DNA of 64,000 bases. Origin: Collinsella sp. GTDB lineage: Bacteria > Actinomycetota > Coriobacteriia > Coriobacteriales > Coriobacteriaceae. The stretch's first letter is position 1. Each line of letters opens with the position of its first letter. The position numbers and the translations under genes were made by a program. The stretch spans positions 1 to 64,000 of the forward strand of contig DXLX01000032.1 of NCBI GenBank assembly GCA_019414515.1, written 5' to 3'. This document shows positions 27,926 through 35,933 of the stretch, piece by piece. The notes under the pieces are model-generated. The model had not been told where the DNA came from. It saw only the letters and a program-made list of their open reading frames with translations, and did not search any database.

Positions 27926-28864
27926 ATGGTGCAGGGCGCCAAACATATGAAGAGCAATAACGCCGCGGTTAACGGTGGCTCAAGCCCTCAGCCCAAACCT
28001 CAACCAAAGCCCAAGCGCCGTCGCAAGCGGCTGCCTCGCTGGGCCGACCGGCTCATCACCATCGTCATCATCCTTATTGGCGTGGGCCTTATGACCTGGC
28101 CGTGGATCTTGGACCGGCTCGAGGCCTCGGGCGTGTTCAACCAGATCAGCACCGTGTCCAGCACCGTGGACGCGCTGTCTGCCGAGGAGCGCGAGCGCAT
28201 CCTGCTCCAGGCGCGCTCCTTTAACGAGCAGCTGGCGGGCGAGGCCACCGAGCTTCCCGCCGACCAGATCGAGCCCTACGCCCAGCAGCTCATCTTTGAC
28301 CGCGACCCCATGATGAGCTGGGTCGAGATCCCCTCCATCGACGTGAGCATGCCCATCTACCACGGCACGAGCGAGGAAGTCCTCATGGCGGGCGTCGGCC
28401 ACCTGGAGGGCACGAGCCTGCCGGTGGGCGGCACCTCGACGCATTGCGTGCTCACCGCGCACTCGGGCATGCGCAACCTGAGCATGTTCGACGACATCCA
28501 TTCGCTGGAGCCCGGCGACCTGGTGCTGCTGCACACCATGAACAAGACGCTCGCCTACAAGATGGTGGACTCTGAGGTCGTGCTGTCCGAGGAGATGGAG
28601 TCGCTAACCATCGAGCCCGGCGCCGACAAGGTGACGCTCGTTACCTGCACGCCCTACGGCGTAAACGACCATCGCCTGCTGGTGCATTGCGTGCGCACCA
28701 AGTACAACAAGAAGGACGTCGACAAGCAAAAGTCGCTGGCCGGCCGCCACTGGGGCAAGCGCGAGTTTGCCGTGCTCATCGTGATCGTAGCCATTGTGCT
28801 GTTGCTGCTGGACATCGTGATCCACGCGGTCCGCAAGCTCCGCAAGGCCAAGGCCTCGGCATAA
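27926..28864 (+). CDS. Class C (pilus-polymerising) sortase
   Basis: A membrane transpeptidase that joins pilin subunits through their LPxTG-type signals. The 312-residue protein has two membrane segments, near residues 43-62 (LITIVIILIGVGLMTWPWIL) and 290-308. The catalytic core shows His in LTAHSGM, Cys in TLVTCTPYG and Arg in NDHRLLVHC. The stretch MPIYHGTSEEVLMAGVGHLE and the C-terminal membrane anchor are typical of class C. An obvious DPW/DPF lid motif was not seen; FDRDPMMSW lies at about the expected place. The N-terminus is Pro/Lys-rich. It starts at ATG 27926 after GAGGAG; ATG 27947 is an alternative. Confidence 0.93.
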   Translation: MVQGAKHMKSNNAAVNGGSSPQPKPQPKPKRRRKRLPRWADRLITIVIILIGVGLMTWPWILDRLEASGVFNQISTVSSTVDALSAEERERILLQARSFNEQLAGEATELPADQIEPYAQQLIFDRDPMMSWVEIPSIDVSMPIYHGTSEEVLMAGVGHLEGTSLPVGGTSTHCVLTAHSGMRNLSMFDDIHSLEPGDLVLLHTMNKTLAYKMVDSEVVLSEEMESLTIEPGADKVTLVTCTPYGVNDHRLLVHCVRTKYNKKDVDKQKSLAGRHWGKREFAVLIVIVAIVLLLLDIVIHAVRKLRKAKASA

Positions 28865-28876
28865 GGCATCGTTCAG

Positions 28877-28913
28877 AACCACCACAAAGGGGACAGGCAC
28901 CTTTGTGGTGGTT
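28877..28913. repeat. Short palindromic repeat, family A copy 5
   Basis: AACCACCACAAAGG and CCTTTGTGGTGGTT around GGACAGGCA. It lies 13 nt after the sortase stop and 10 nt before a family B copy. Confidence 0.9.
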
Positions 28914-28922
28914 GGGGCTTCC

Positions 28923-28984
28923 AAACCATCACAACATTCGATGAAAATCGCGATTTTGGCGAAAAGTGTCGAATGTTGTGATGC
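28923..28984. repeat. Palindromic repeat, family B copy 4
   Basis: AAACCATCACAACATTCGA arm with complement TCGAATGTTGTGATG; the centre has the dyad AAAATCGCGATTTT as in copy 3. Confidence 0.88.
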
Positions 28985-29047
28985 TTTTCGCTGTGGGCGG
29001 GATGGTTTTCGTTGTGGGCGAGACGGTTTTCGCTATGGGCGGTGCGG
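28985..29047 (+). repeat. Three tandem 21-bp units
   Basis: Units begin TTTTCGCTGTGGGCGGGATGG, with the second and third starting TTTTCGTTGTGGGCG and TTTTCGCTATGGGCG. They abut the end of a family B palindrome. Confidence 0.85.
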
Positions 29048-29188
29048 TTTCACTGCAGAACCGCCGGCCCGCCGCCTGCCAACCGCCGCCCTCGTTACGT
29101 TTTCGCTGCATTTAGGTAAAGCGCCTGCTCCAAGCGGCGTTGCCTTGTATACTAGAGCGGTTTATCTGTTATGCGGAAGGGAGCGCCT

Positions 29189-29500
29189 ATGGCACTCAGC
29201 GAGAAAGACGTGCGTGGCATCGCCGAGTACGCAAAGATCGCACTGACCGATGACGAGCTCGCCCAGATGACGTCCTACATGAACGATGCCGTCCAGATGC
29301 TCGAGCCCGTCTTGCAATATGACTTGCCCGACGTGGAGCCCACGTTCCATCCTATCGGAAGCCTGTCCAACGTGATGGGCGATGACCTGCGCGAGCCCGA
29401 GCGCGACCTGCCGCTCGACGTCGCGCTCGAAAACGCCGGCAGCGCGCGCGACCGCTACTTCCGCGTGCCGTCCATTTTGGGAGAGGGGGAGAGCGAGTAA
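29189..29500 (+). CDS. gatC: Glutamyl/aspartyl-tRNA amidotransferase subunit C
   Basis: Small 103-residue subunit that stabilises GatA and GatB in the complex that converts Glu-tRNA(Gln) or Asp-tRNA(Asn) to the amide form. MALSEKDVRGIAEYAKIALT at the N-terminus and VEPTFHPIGSLSNVMGDDLRE are typical of GatC. ATG 29189 follows GGAAGGGAG. Its TAA overlaps the gatA ATG by one base, starting a tight gatC-gatA-gatB operon. Presence of GatCAB implies indirect charging of Gln and/or Asn tRNA. Confidence 0.95.
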   Translation: MALSEKDVRGIAEYAKIALTDDELAQMTSYMNDAVQMLEPVLQYDLPDVEPTFHPIGSLSNVMGDDLREPERDLPLDVALENAGSARDRYFRVPSILGEGESE

Positions 29501-31014
29501 TGGCGCTAAGCTTCGATTCCCTTACCGCCGCCCAGATCGCCGCGGGTGTTGCCGCCGGCGACTTTACCGCTACCGAGGTGGCCCAGGCCTCTCTTGCCGC
29601 CATCGAGGCGCGCGAGGGCGGGGTCCAGGCATTCCTGCAGGTGGCGCCCGAGCTTGCGCTCGAGGCCGCTGCGCGCGTGGATGCCGCCCGTGCCGCAGGC
29701 AAGCCGCTGCCCCCGCTCGCGGGCGTGCCGCTGGCCATCAAGGACAACATGAACCTCGTGGGCACGCGCACCACCTGCGCTTCCCGCATGCTCGAGAACT
29801 ACCAGGGCGTCTACACCGCCACCTGCGTCCAGCGCATGCTCGACGCCGGCTGCCTGCCCATGGGCAAGGCCAACATGGACGAGTTTGCCTTTGGCAGCTC
29901 CACCGAGAGCTCGGCGTTCCACCGCACCAACAACCCCTGGGATACCGAGCGCGTGCCCGGCGGCTCTTCGGGCGGCTCCGCTGCCGCCGTCGCCGCGGGC
30001 GAGGTCGCGCTCTCGCTGGGCTCGGACACCGGCGGCTCCATTCGCCAGCCGGCGTCGCTGTGCGGCGTGGTGGGCTTTAAGCCCACGTATGGCGCCGTGA
30101 GCCGTTACGGCGTGGTCGCCTTTGGTTCGTCGCTCGACCAGGTGGGCCCCTTTGGCCGCACGGTCGAGGACGTCGCGCTGGCCATGAACGCGCTCACCGG
30201 CGCGGGCCACGATCCGTACGACTGCACCAGTCAGGATTGCGCCGTCGACTTTACCGAGCATCTCAACGACAGCATCGAGGGCAAGCGCGTGGGCATCATC
30301 CCCGCGTTTATGGAGGCCGAGGGCCTGACGCCCGAGGTCAAGGCCGCTGTTCAGCGCGCCGCCCAGGAGCTGCAGAACCAGGGTGCCGAGCTGGTCGAGG
30401 TCGACCTGCCGCACCTGGACGCCGCCATCGCCGCCTACTACGTCATCGGCCCGGCCGAGGCGTTCTCCAACCTGGCCCGCTTCGACGGCATTCGCTACGG
30501 CTATCAGGAGGAGGGCTGCGCCAACCTGTCCGACCAGAGCTCGCTCTCGCGCGCCCATGGCTTTGGCGCCGAGGCCAAGCGCCGTCAGATGCTCGGCGCC
30601 TACCTGCTGAGCTCGGGCGTGTACGACAAGTATTACTACGCCGCGCAAAAGGCCCGCACGCTCATCACGCAGGACTACGACGCCGCGTATGCCAAGGTGG
30701 ACACCATCCTCATGCCCGCCTCGCCGCGCACGGCCTTTAAGTTTGGCGAGATCAGCGACCCCACGCAGATGTACCTTTCCGACCTGTACACCATTTCGCT
30801 CAACATTTGCGGCAACGGTGGCATCTCGGTTCCGCTGGGCTTGGGCGAGGACAGCAAGCTGCCCGTTTCTGCCCAGCTGGTGGGTCCGGCGTTTAAGGAC
30901 CGTCAGCTGCTCACGTTTGCCCGCGCCCTGGAGCGCGGCTTTGCCGATGCCGCCACGGGTGCGCCCGCGCTTTCCGTCGCGCCCGATTTTGCCGGGAAGG
31001 GAGGCGAGCTGTAA
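29500..31014 (+). CDS. gatA: Glutamyl/aspartyl-tRNA amidotransferase subunit A
   Basis: The glutaminase subunit, an amidase-signature enzyme that releases ammonia from glutamine and channels it to GatB. At 504 residues it has the family Ser-cisSer-Lys triad: Lys in LAIKDNMN, and the Ser residues in the Gly/Ser-rich loop PGGSSGGSAAAVAAGEVALS and GSDTGGSIRQPAS. The C-terminal PVSAQLVGPAFKDRQLL is also typical. It overlaps gatC and gatB by one base at each end (TAATG), implying translational coupling and equal subunit amounts. Confidence 0.96.
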   Translation: MALSFDSLTAAQIAAGVAAGDFTATEVAQASLAAIEAREGGVQAFLQVAPELALEAAARVDAARAAGKPLPPLAGVPLAIKDNMNLVGTRTTCASRMLENYQGVYTATCVQRMLDAGCLPMGKANMDEFAFGSSTESSAFHRTNNPWDTERVPGGSSGGSAAAVAAGEVALSLGSDTGGSIRQPASLCGVVGFKPTYGAVSRYGVVAFGSSLDQVGPFGRTVEDVALAMNALTGAGHDPYDCTSQDCAVDFTEHLNDSIEGKRVGIIPAFMEAEGLTPEVKAAVQRAAQELQNQGAELVEVDLPHLDAAIAAYYVIGPAEAFSNLARFDGIRYGYQEEGCANLSDQSSLSRAHGFGAEAKRRQMLGAYLLSSGVYDKYYYAAQKARTLITQDYDAAYAKVDTILMPASPRTAFKFGEISDPTQMYLSDLYTISLNICGNGGISVPLGLGEDSKLPVSAQLVGPAFKDRQLLTFARALERGFADAATGAPALSVAPDFAGKGGEL

Positions 31015-32690
31015 TGAAGGAGCTTTCCGAGGTCCTGCAGGATTGGGAGGCCGTGATCGGCCTGGAGATCCATACCGAGCTCACCGCACTCGATACCAAG
31101 ATGTTCTGCAACTGCAAGCTCAGCCACGATGACGAGCCCAACGCCAACGTGTGCCCGGTATGCCTGGGCCTGCCCGGCGCCCTGCCGGTGCCCAACAAGC
31201 GCGCCATCGAGAGCATCGTCAAGGCGGGTCTGGCCACCAACTGCGAGATTCAGCGCCACTCGATGTTCTACCGCAAGCACTACTTCTATCCCGATATGGC
31301 CAAGAACTTCCAGACTACGCAGGGTCCGGTTGCCTTTGCCATGTACGGTCACCTGGACCTGGACGTGACCGGTCGCGGTGCCGCCGAGCGCCCCGATTGC
31401 GCGTTTGGTGAGGCCGAGGCCCAGAGCCTGGCGAGCGCTTCGGCCAACGCCGAGGGCCTGTCCACGTCCATGACGTCGACCATGCGCGAGGGCAATCAGC
31501 GTGCCGGCCACCTGGCCAGCTACGATGCGTCCAGCCTGCAGATGCCCGAGCGTCGCGAGGACGGTTCCTACACGGTGCCCATCCGCATCCTGCGCATCCA
31601 TATGGAAGAGGACGCTGCCAAGATGGTCCACGTTGGTGGCGCCGAGGGCCGCATTACCGCCGCGGCCGAGTCGCTCGTCGACTACAACCGCTGCGGCACG
31701 CCTTTGATCGAGCTCGTGACTGAGCCCGATCTGCGCACGCCCGAGGAAGCGCGCCTGTTTATGGAAAAGCTCCGTCGCATCTTTGTGACGCTGGGCATTT
31801 CCGATTGCTCCATGGAGAAGGGTTCCATGCGCTGCGACGGTAACGTGTCGCTGCGTCGCCGCGGCGAGACCAAGCTGGGCACCAAGACCGAGCTCAAGAA
31901 CCTCAACTCGTTCAAGAGCCTGCACGACGGCCTTGCCTACGAGATTTGCCGTCAGGCCGAGGTGCTCGAGGAGGGTGGCATCATCTACCAGGAGACCCGC
32001 CATTGGGAGCCCAGCCGCAAGCGCACCGTGGTCATGCGCGTGAAGGAGACGGCCGACGACTATCGCCTGTTCCCCGATCCCGACCTGGCGCCGTTCGATC
32101 TGGACGACGAGTTCATCGACCGTTGCCGTGGCGAGATTCCCGAGCTGCCCGATGCCAAGCGCGTCCGTTTTGAGGCCGACTTTGGCATTAAGGCGGCCGA
32201 CGCCGAGCAGATTGCCGGCGACCCCGAGTTTGCCGACTTCTTTGAGGCCGCTGCTGCCGGTATGGCCGGCAAGGAGGCCCAGACGGTTGCAAACCTGCTG
32301 GTGAACGAGATGATTGCCTACCTTAAGGGTGCGGGTGTGTCGCTCGCCGAGTCCGGTATTGCGCCGGCTCAGGTGGCAGCCCTTGCCAAGCTGCTGGCGA
32401 CCGATGCCATCAGCTCCAACCAGGCTCACGAGGTCTTTGAGGCCATGGCCCAGACCGGCGACGACCCCAACAAGATTGTTGACGAGCGCGGTATGCGTCA
32501 GGTGAGCGACGCTAGCGCGCTGCAGCCGATCGTGGACGAGGTGCTGGCAAACTGTGCCGATCAGGCGCAGCAGTATCGTGACGGCAACCAGAAGGTCATC
32601 GGCTTTTTGGTGGGCCAGTGCATGAAGGCGAGCCGCGGCAAGGGCAACCCGAAGCTCTTCAACGAGTTGCTGAGAACGTCGCTCTCGTAA
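31014..32690 (+). CDS. gatB: Glutamyl/aspartyl-tRNA amidotransferase subunit B
   Basis: The tRNA-binding kinase/transamidase subunit that phosphorylates the misacylated tRNA and adds ammonia. The protein has 558 residues, somewhat longer than the common 480-500. VIGLEIHTEL, FCNC ... NVCPVCLGLPGALPVPN (zinc-site cysteines), DYNRCGTPLIELVTEPDLRT and the C-terminal YqeY-like tail (KVIGFLVGQCMKASRGKGNP) are all present. It is the last gene of gatCAB. Directly after its stop lies a 143-bp long-arm hairpin (32694-32836). Confidence 0.96.
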   Translation: MKELSEVLQDWEAVIGLEIHTELTALDTKMFCNCKLSHDDEPNANVCPVCLGLPGALPVPNKRAIESIVKAGLATNCEIQRHSMFYRKHYFYPDMAKNFQTTQGPVAFAMYGHLDLDVTGRGAAERPDCAFGEAEAQSLASASANAEGLSTSMTSTMREGNQRAGHLASYDASSLQMPERREDGSYTVPIRILRIHMEEDAAKMVHVGGAEGRITAAAESLVDYNRCGTPLIELVTEPDLRTPEEARLFMEKLRRIFVTLGISDCSMEKGSMRCDGNVSLRRRGETKLGTKTELKNLNSFKSLHDGLAYEICRQAEVLEEGGIIYQETRHWEPSRKRTVVMRVKETADDYRLFPDPDLAPFDLDDEFIDRCRGEIPELPDAKRVRFEADFGIKAADAEQIAGDPEFADFFEAAAAGMAGKEAQTVANLLVNEMIAYLKGAGVSLAESGIAPAQVAALAKLLATDAISSNQAHEVFEAMAQTGDDPNKIVDERGMRQVSDASALQPIVDEVLANCADQAQQYRDGNQKVIGFLVGQCMKASRGKGNPKLFNELLRTSLS

Positions 32691-32693
32691 GCG

Positions 32694-32836
32694 GGAACCC
32701 GGGAGCCCCGGCAGGGTGGGTGCTTCCTCAAAATTTCAAACAGTCCTGCGCAAGACGAAGGCCACATTAAGTGGCCTTCTTTGCGTGCGGAACTCATTTT
32801 GAGCAAGCACCCGCCCTGCCGGGGCTCCCGGGTTCC
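32694..32836. repeat. Long-arm hairpin element, copy 1
   Basis: Arms of 41 nt (32694-32734 and 32796-32836) pair with three mismatches and begin GGAACCCGGGAGCCCCGG. The 61-nt inside holds a second hairpin with loop CACATTAAGTG. Read on the minus strand, GAGTTCCGCACG, CACTTAATGTG and CAGGACTGT are spaced 10 and 14 nt apart, exactly as in the copy at 48160. It starts 3 nt after gatB. Confidence 0.92.
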
Positions 32837-32883
32837 GTGACGACTCGGCCGTTCGGGTCAGGTGGGCTGGATTGAATTTGGTG

Positions 32884-32915
32884 AATGAGGGCGCCGTTGG
32901 CGCCCTCATTTTTTT
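32884..32915 (+). terminator. Rho-independent terminator
   Basis: ATGAGGGCGCC and GGCGCCCTCAT form an 11-bp perfect stem with a GTT loop followed by T7. It probably ends gatCAB transcription that reads through the long-arm hairpin. Confidence 0.92.
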
Positions 32916-32984
32916 GTGCGGGTGGCAAAGGGGCTGTCCCTTTGGTCACATCGCGCTTCAAGATTTCCAAAAAGTTAACCTTTG

Positions 32985-33016
32985 TTGACCTTAATAGTTA
33001 GATAAACTAAACTATT
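32985..33016 (+). promoter_or_regulatory. Promoter with DtxR-like dyad before the P-type ATPase genes
   Basis: -35 TTGACC (32985-32990) and -10 TAAACT (33008-33013) are 17 bp apart. A 24-bp inverted repeat (32993-33016, ends AATAGTT and AACTATT, core TTAG-N5-CTAA) covers the spacer and -10. The TTAG...CTAA core recalls DtxR/MntR-family sites, which would fit control by metal. The regulator is not in the window. Confidence 0.5.
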
Positions 33017-33100
33017 TTTCAAAAGTGTGCTCGAGCAAACTTATTTACTCGGGTGCTGAGGCACCGTGCCGCGTCCAATGCGGCAAAAGGGAGAAGCAAC

Positions 33101-33346
33101 ATGAAGAAGTCGACGTTCAATACCCTGCTTGTCGGTGGCGGTTTTCTGCTTGGCACGGCCGGCATCAAGCTGCTTACCAGCGCTCCGGTCAAGAATGCCT
33201 GCGTGCAGGGCATCGCGTGCGGTATGCGCGTCAAGAACTGCTACCAGGACATGGTCGAGCAGGCCAAGGCCAATGTCGATGACATGGTTGCCGAGGCGGC
33301 CTACATCACCCAGAGCGAGGCCGCTGCTGACGAGGCAGCCGAGTAA
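33101..33346 (+). CDS. Small membrane-anchored protein preceding the P-type ATPase (DUF6110-like)
   Basis: An 81-residue protein with one hydrophobic N-terminal segment (TLLVGGGFLLGTAGIKLL), a Cys-containing middle (VKNACVQGIACGMRVKNCYQ) and an acidic Ala-rich tail. Small proteins of this shape are often encoded just before P-type metal ATPases in Gram-positive gut bacteria; I believe this is the DUF6110 group but could not check it. It lies 18 nt before the ATPase and shares its promoter. Three cysteines could bind metal. A role in metal handling is inferred from position only. ATG 33101 follows AAGGGAG. Confidence 0.7.
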   Translation: MKKSTFNTLLVGGGFLLGTAGIKLLTSAPVKNACVQGIACGMRVKNCYQDMVEQAKANVDDMVAEAAYITQSEAAADEAAE

Positions 33347-33364
33347 CGCTCCCAGGCACAAACT

Positions 33365-35440
33365 ATGAGATTCTCGATTATTAGCGAGATCCCCGGCAGG
33401 ACCCGTCTTCAATTGGCGGGTCCTGTGCCAGAGAGCGATCTCGATGCACTTCTTAAGCTCAGCGGCGATATCGACGGCGTGCACAAGGTGCGCGTTTACG
33501 GCCGTATTGGCCAGATGGCGCTCGAATACGACGAGCGGTGTCGTGCGAGCGTGCTCGATGCCTTGGGTGCGCTCGATGCCCAGGCCATTGCCGACGCAAA
33601 GACGGGTTACGTGATGCAGCTTGAGCCACGCAAGCACAAGCTCGTCATGGATCTTGCCACACTTATCGGCGCCCACTACGCGCGCCGCTGGTTCCTGCCT
33701 ACGCCGCTGCGTGCCATCTTTGTCGTGGCCGGTTACATGGCATTTTTGCGCGCTGCCCTCCGTGAGCTCGCGCAGCCACGCCTGACCGTTCCTGTGCTCG
33801 ACGCTTCGGCTATCGGCATTTCGTTCGTCAAGCGTGATGTTGACACCGCGGGCCAGACGATGTTCCTGCTCAACGTGGGCGAGCTGCTCGAGGACTACAC
33901 CCGCGCCATGAGCGAAAACGAGCTCATCAACTCGCTGCTTGATGTGCCCGACAAGGCGCAAAAAGTGGTCGGCGACACCGAGGTAAGCGTTGCCGCGACC
34001 GAGCTCGAGCCCGGCGATCTGGTCGCCGTTCGCACCGGCATGTCCATCTGCATCGACGGCGTGGTCGAGCAGGGAAGCGCCATGGTTAACCAGGCGACCC
34101 TGACCGGCGAGCCGCTTGCCGTCGAGCGCAGCGCGGGCGACGATGTATTCGCCGGCACCGTCGTGGAAGACGGCAGCATCTTGGTGCGCGTGCGCGCCAA
34201 CACGGCGCAAACCAAGCTGCGCTCGATCGTCTCGCTCGTGCAGACGGCCGACTCGCTCAAGTCCGAGGGTCAGTCGCATATGGAGGACCTTGCCAACAAG
34301 ATCGTCCCGTGGAACTTCCTGCTCGCGGGCCTGGTTGCGCTTACCACCCGCAGCCTCATCAAGACCTCGGCGGCACTGATGGTCGACTATTCGTGCGCAC
34401 TCAAGCTCACGGGTTCCGTTGCCGTCATGACCGCCATGAGCGATGCTGCCAAGATGGGGGTGATGGTGAAGGGCGCCAAGTACTTTGAGTCGTTTGCCAA
34501 GGCCGATACCATTGTCTTTGACAAGACCGGTACGCTGACCGAGGCCCAGCCGCGCCTAGCTTGCGTGCTCACGACCGACGGCTGGAGCGAGGATGAGGTC
34601 CTGCGCCTTTCCGCTTGCTTGGAGGAGCATTTCCCGCATCCGGTGGCGCGTGCCGTGGTCAACGCCGCCCGCGAGCGCGGGCTCGAGCACCGCGAGCGCC
34701 ATGCTGCCGTCGAGTACATCGTGGCACACGGCATCGCTTCGTCCATCGAAGGACGTCGCGCGATTATCGGCTCGGCACACTTTGTGTTTGAGGATGAGGG
34801 CGCGCAGCTCGAGTCCGACATAAAGGAGCGCATCGAGTCCCAGATGCAGGGCCTGTCGCCGCTGTATCTGGCGGTCGACGGCACCGTTGTGGGCGTGCTC
34901 GGTATCGAGGACCCGCTTAAGCCCGGGGTCCGCGAGGCCATCGCCGACTTGCACGCGTTGGGCGTTAAGCACGTGGTCATGCTCACGGGCGACTCGGAGC
35001 GCACGGCCGAGCGCATTGCTCGCGAGGCAGGTGTCGACGAGTTTAAGGCCGAGCTGCTGCCCGAGGACAAGTACGCGTATGTGGAGCGCATTAAGGGCGA
35101 GGGGCGCCACGTTGCCATGGTGGGCGACGGCGTCAACGACTCACCGGCGCTGGGTCTGGCCGATGTGGGTCTGGCCATGGGCGGTGGAAGCGACATCGCC
35201 AAGGAGGTCGCCGATATCATCCTGACCGATACAGATCTGGCCGCAATCGTGCGCCTGCGCCGCATGAGTCAGGGGCTTATCGACCGTCTGTCGAGTTCGT
35301 ATTCCAAGGTGATGCTCACCAACTCGGCGCTGTTGGCATTGGGTATTACCGGCATGATCACTCCGCAGACGTCGTCACTGCTGCACAACGGCTCAACGAT
35401 CGCCTACAGCCTGGGCAACGCAAAGGCGTACCTGCGTTAG
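33365..35440 (+). CDS. P1B-type (heavy metal) ATPase with atypical DYSCAL transport motif
   Basis: A metal-transporting ATPase of 691 residues. Residues 1-75 form an HMA-like domain without a CxxC motif (IISEIPGRTRLQL). The catalytic parts are intact: TGEPL in the actuator domain, DKTGTLT with the phosphorylated Asp, an HPVARAVV segment (the P1B HP motif), and MVGDGVNDSPALGLADVG. In the membrane segment before the P-domain, where most P1B pumps have CPC or SPC, the sequence is DYSCALKLT, so the metal site is unusual and the ion cannot be guessed. It follows the small membrane protein in one operon and is followed by a terminator. Confidence 0.9.
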   Translation: MRFSIISEIPGRTRLQLAGPVPESDLDALLKLSGDIDGVHKVRVYGRIGQMALEYDERCRASVLDALGALDAQAIADAKTGYVMQLEPRKHKLVMDLATLIGAHYARRWFLPTPLRAIFVVAGYMAFLRAALRELAQPRLTVPVLDASAIGISFVKRDVDTAGQTMFLLNVGELLEDYTRAMSENELINSLLDVPDKAQKVVGDTEVSVAATELEPGDLVAVRTGMSICIDGVVEQGSAMVNQATLTGEPLAVERSAGDDVFAGTVVEDGSILVRVRANTAQTKLRSIVSLVQTADSLKSEGQSHMEDLANKIVPWNFLLAGLVALTTRSLIKTSAALMVDYSCALKLTGSVAVMTAMSDAAKMGVMVKGAKYFESFAKADTIVFDKTGTLTEAQPRLACVLTTDGWSEDEVLRLSACLEEHFPHPVARAVVNAARERGLEHRERHAAVEYIVAHGIASSIEGRRAIIGSAHFVFEDEGAQLESDIKERIESQMQGLSPLYLAVDGTVVGVLGIEDPLKPGVREAIADLHALGVKHVVMLTGDSERTAERIAREAGVDEFKAELLPEDKYAYVERIKGEGRHVAMVGDGVNDSPALGLADVGLAMGGGSDIAKEVADIILTDTDLAAIVRLRRMSQGLIDRLSSSYSKVMLTNSALLALGITGMITPQTSSLLHNGSTIAYSLGNAKAYLR

Positions 35441-35459
35441 CGTTTTCGATTGAGTATAT

Positions 35460-35510
35460 GGCCTGCATTCGGGCGGCACCGCAGCCGTCAGGGTGCAGGC
35501 CTTCTTTTGT
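35460..35510 (+). terminator. Terminator after the P-type ATPase
   Basis: GGCCTGCA and TGCAGGCC pair around a 26-nt loop that itself can fold (GGCGGC/GCAGCC-type), followed by TTCTTTTG. Confidence 0.8.
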
Positions 35511-35556
35511 TTGACGATATGTTAGCTCGGATATATGCTCGTGCTAGCAATGCTAG
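35511..35556 (+). promoter_or_regulatory. Promoter and dyad of the second PIN module
   Basis: -35 TTGACG (35511-35516) and -10 TATGCT (35534-35539) with 17-bp spacing. Just downstream, CTAGCA-A-TGCTAG (35544-35556) is a perfect dyad, a likely site for antitoxin autorepression. Confidence 0.55.
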
Positions 35557-35579
35557 TAAATGCTGAAGGTGAGGTTGAG

Positions 35580-35933
35580 ATGGCTACCGTTGGCAGCATG
35601 GCACAGGTGAATGTTCGCGTAGATCGCTCGGTTAAAGAGCGCGCCGAGGAAGCGCTGCGGCTTTCGGGCGCCTCGCTGCCCGAGCTCATCAAAAAGGTCG
35701 TGGCCAAGGTCGCGCAGGGTGGCGGGCAGTGCGAGGAAGTGCTTGCGGCCGTCGACGACCGGCAGCAGACCGTCGCGCCCGATACTCCGTTCGCCGCGTC
35801 GTGGGCAGCGGCAGACCGGCTTTATGCAGATTTGGGCATCGCTACGTCGCCCGTATCCGACGATCGCGGTTGGGACACAATCTATTCCGAAGCCATGGAC
35901 GAGCGCTATCGCCAAAAGGGGATGATCCTGTGA
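35580..35933 (+). CDS. RelB/DinJ-like antitoxin of a PIN toxin pair
   Basis: A 117-residue antitoxin. The N-terminal part (AQVNVRVDRSVKERAEEALR, then LSGASLPELIKKVV) is a ribbon-helix-helix domain of RelB/DinJ type, which binds DNA as a dimer. The rest is a longer acidic tail that should bind the toxin. The ATG at 35580 follows GGTGAGGTTGAG; an in-frame ATG at 35535 falls within the promoter. The stop overlaps the GTG start of the next gene by 4 nt (GTGA). Confidence 0.82.
   Translation: MATVGSMAQVNVRVDRSVKERAEEALRLSGASLPELIKKVVAKVAQGGGQCEEVLAAVDDRQQTVAPDTPFAASWAAADRLYADLGIATSPVSDDRGWDTIYSEAMDERYRQKGMIL

Larger units (their letters stand above)
28865..29188 (+). other. Intergenic repeat region between sortase and gatC
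   Basis: A 324-bp gap holding a family A repeat (28877-28913), a family B repeat (28923-28984) and three tandem 21-bp units (28985-29047). The rest, up to the gatC RBS, shows no gene. Confidence 0.7.
32691..33100 (+). other. Intergenic region between gatB and the metal-ATPase genes
   Basis: It contains the long-arm hairpin (32694-32836), a terminator (32884-32915), a sequence related to family A loops (GGGGCTGTCCCTTTGGTC near 32931) and an AT-rich promoter with dyad (32985-33016). No protein gene was seen. Confidence 0.7.
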
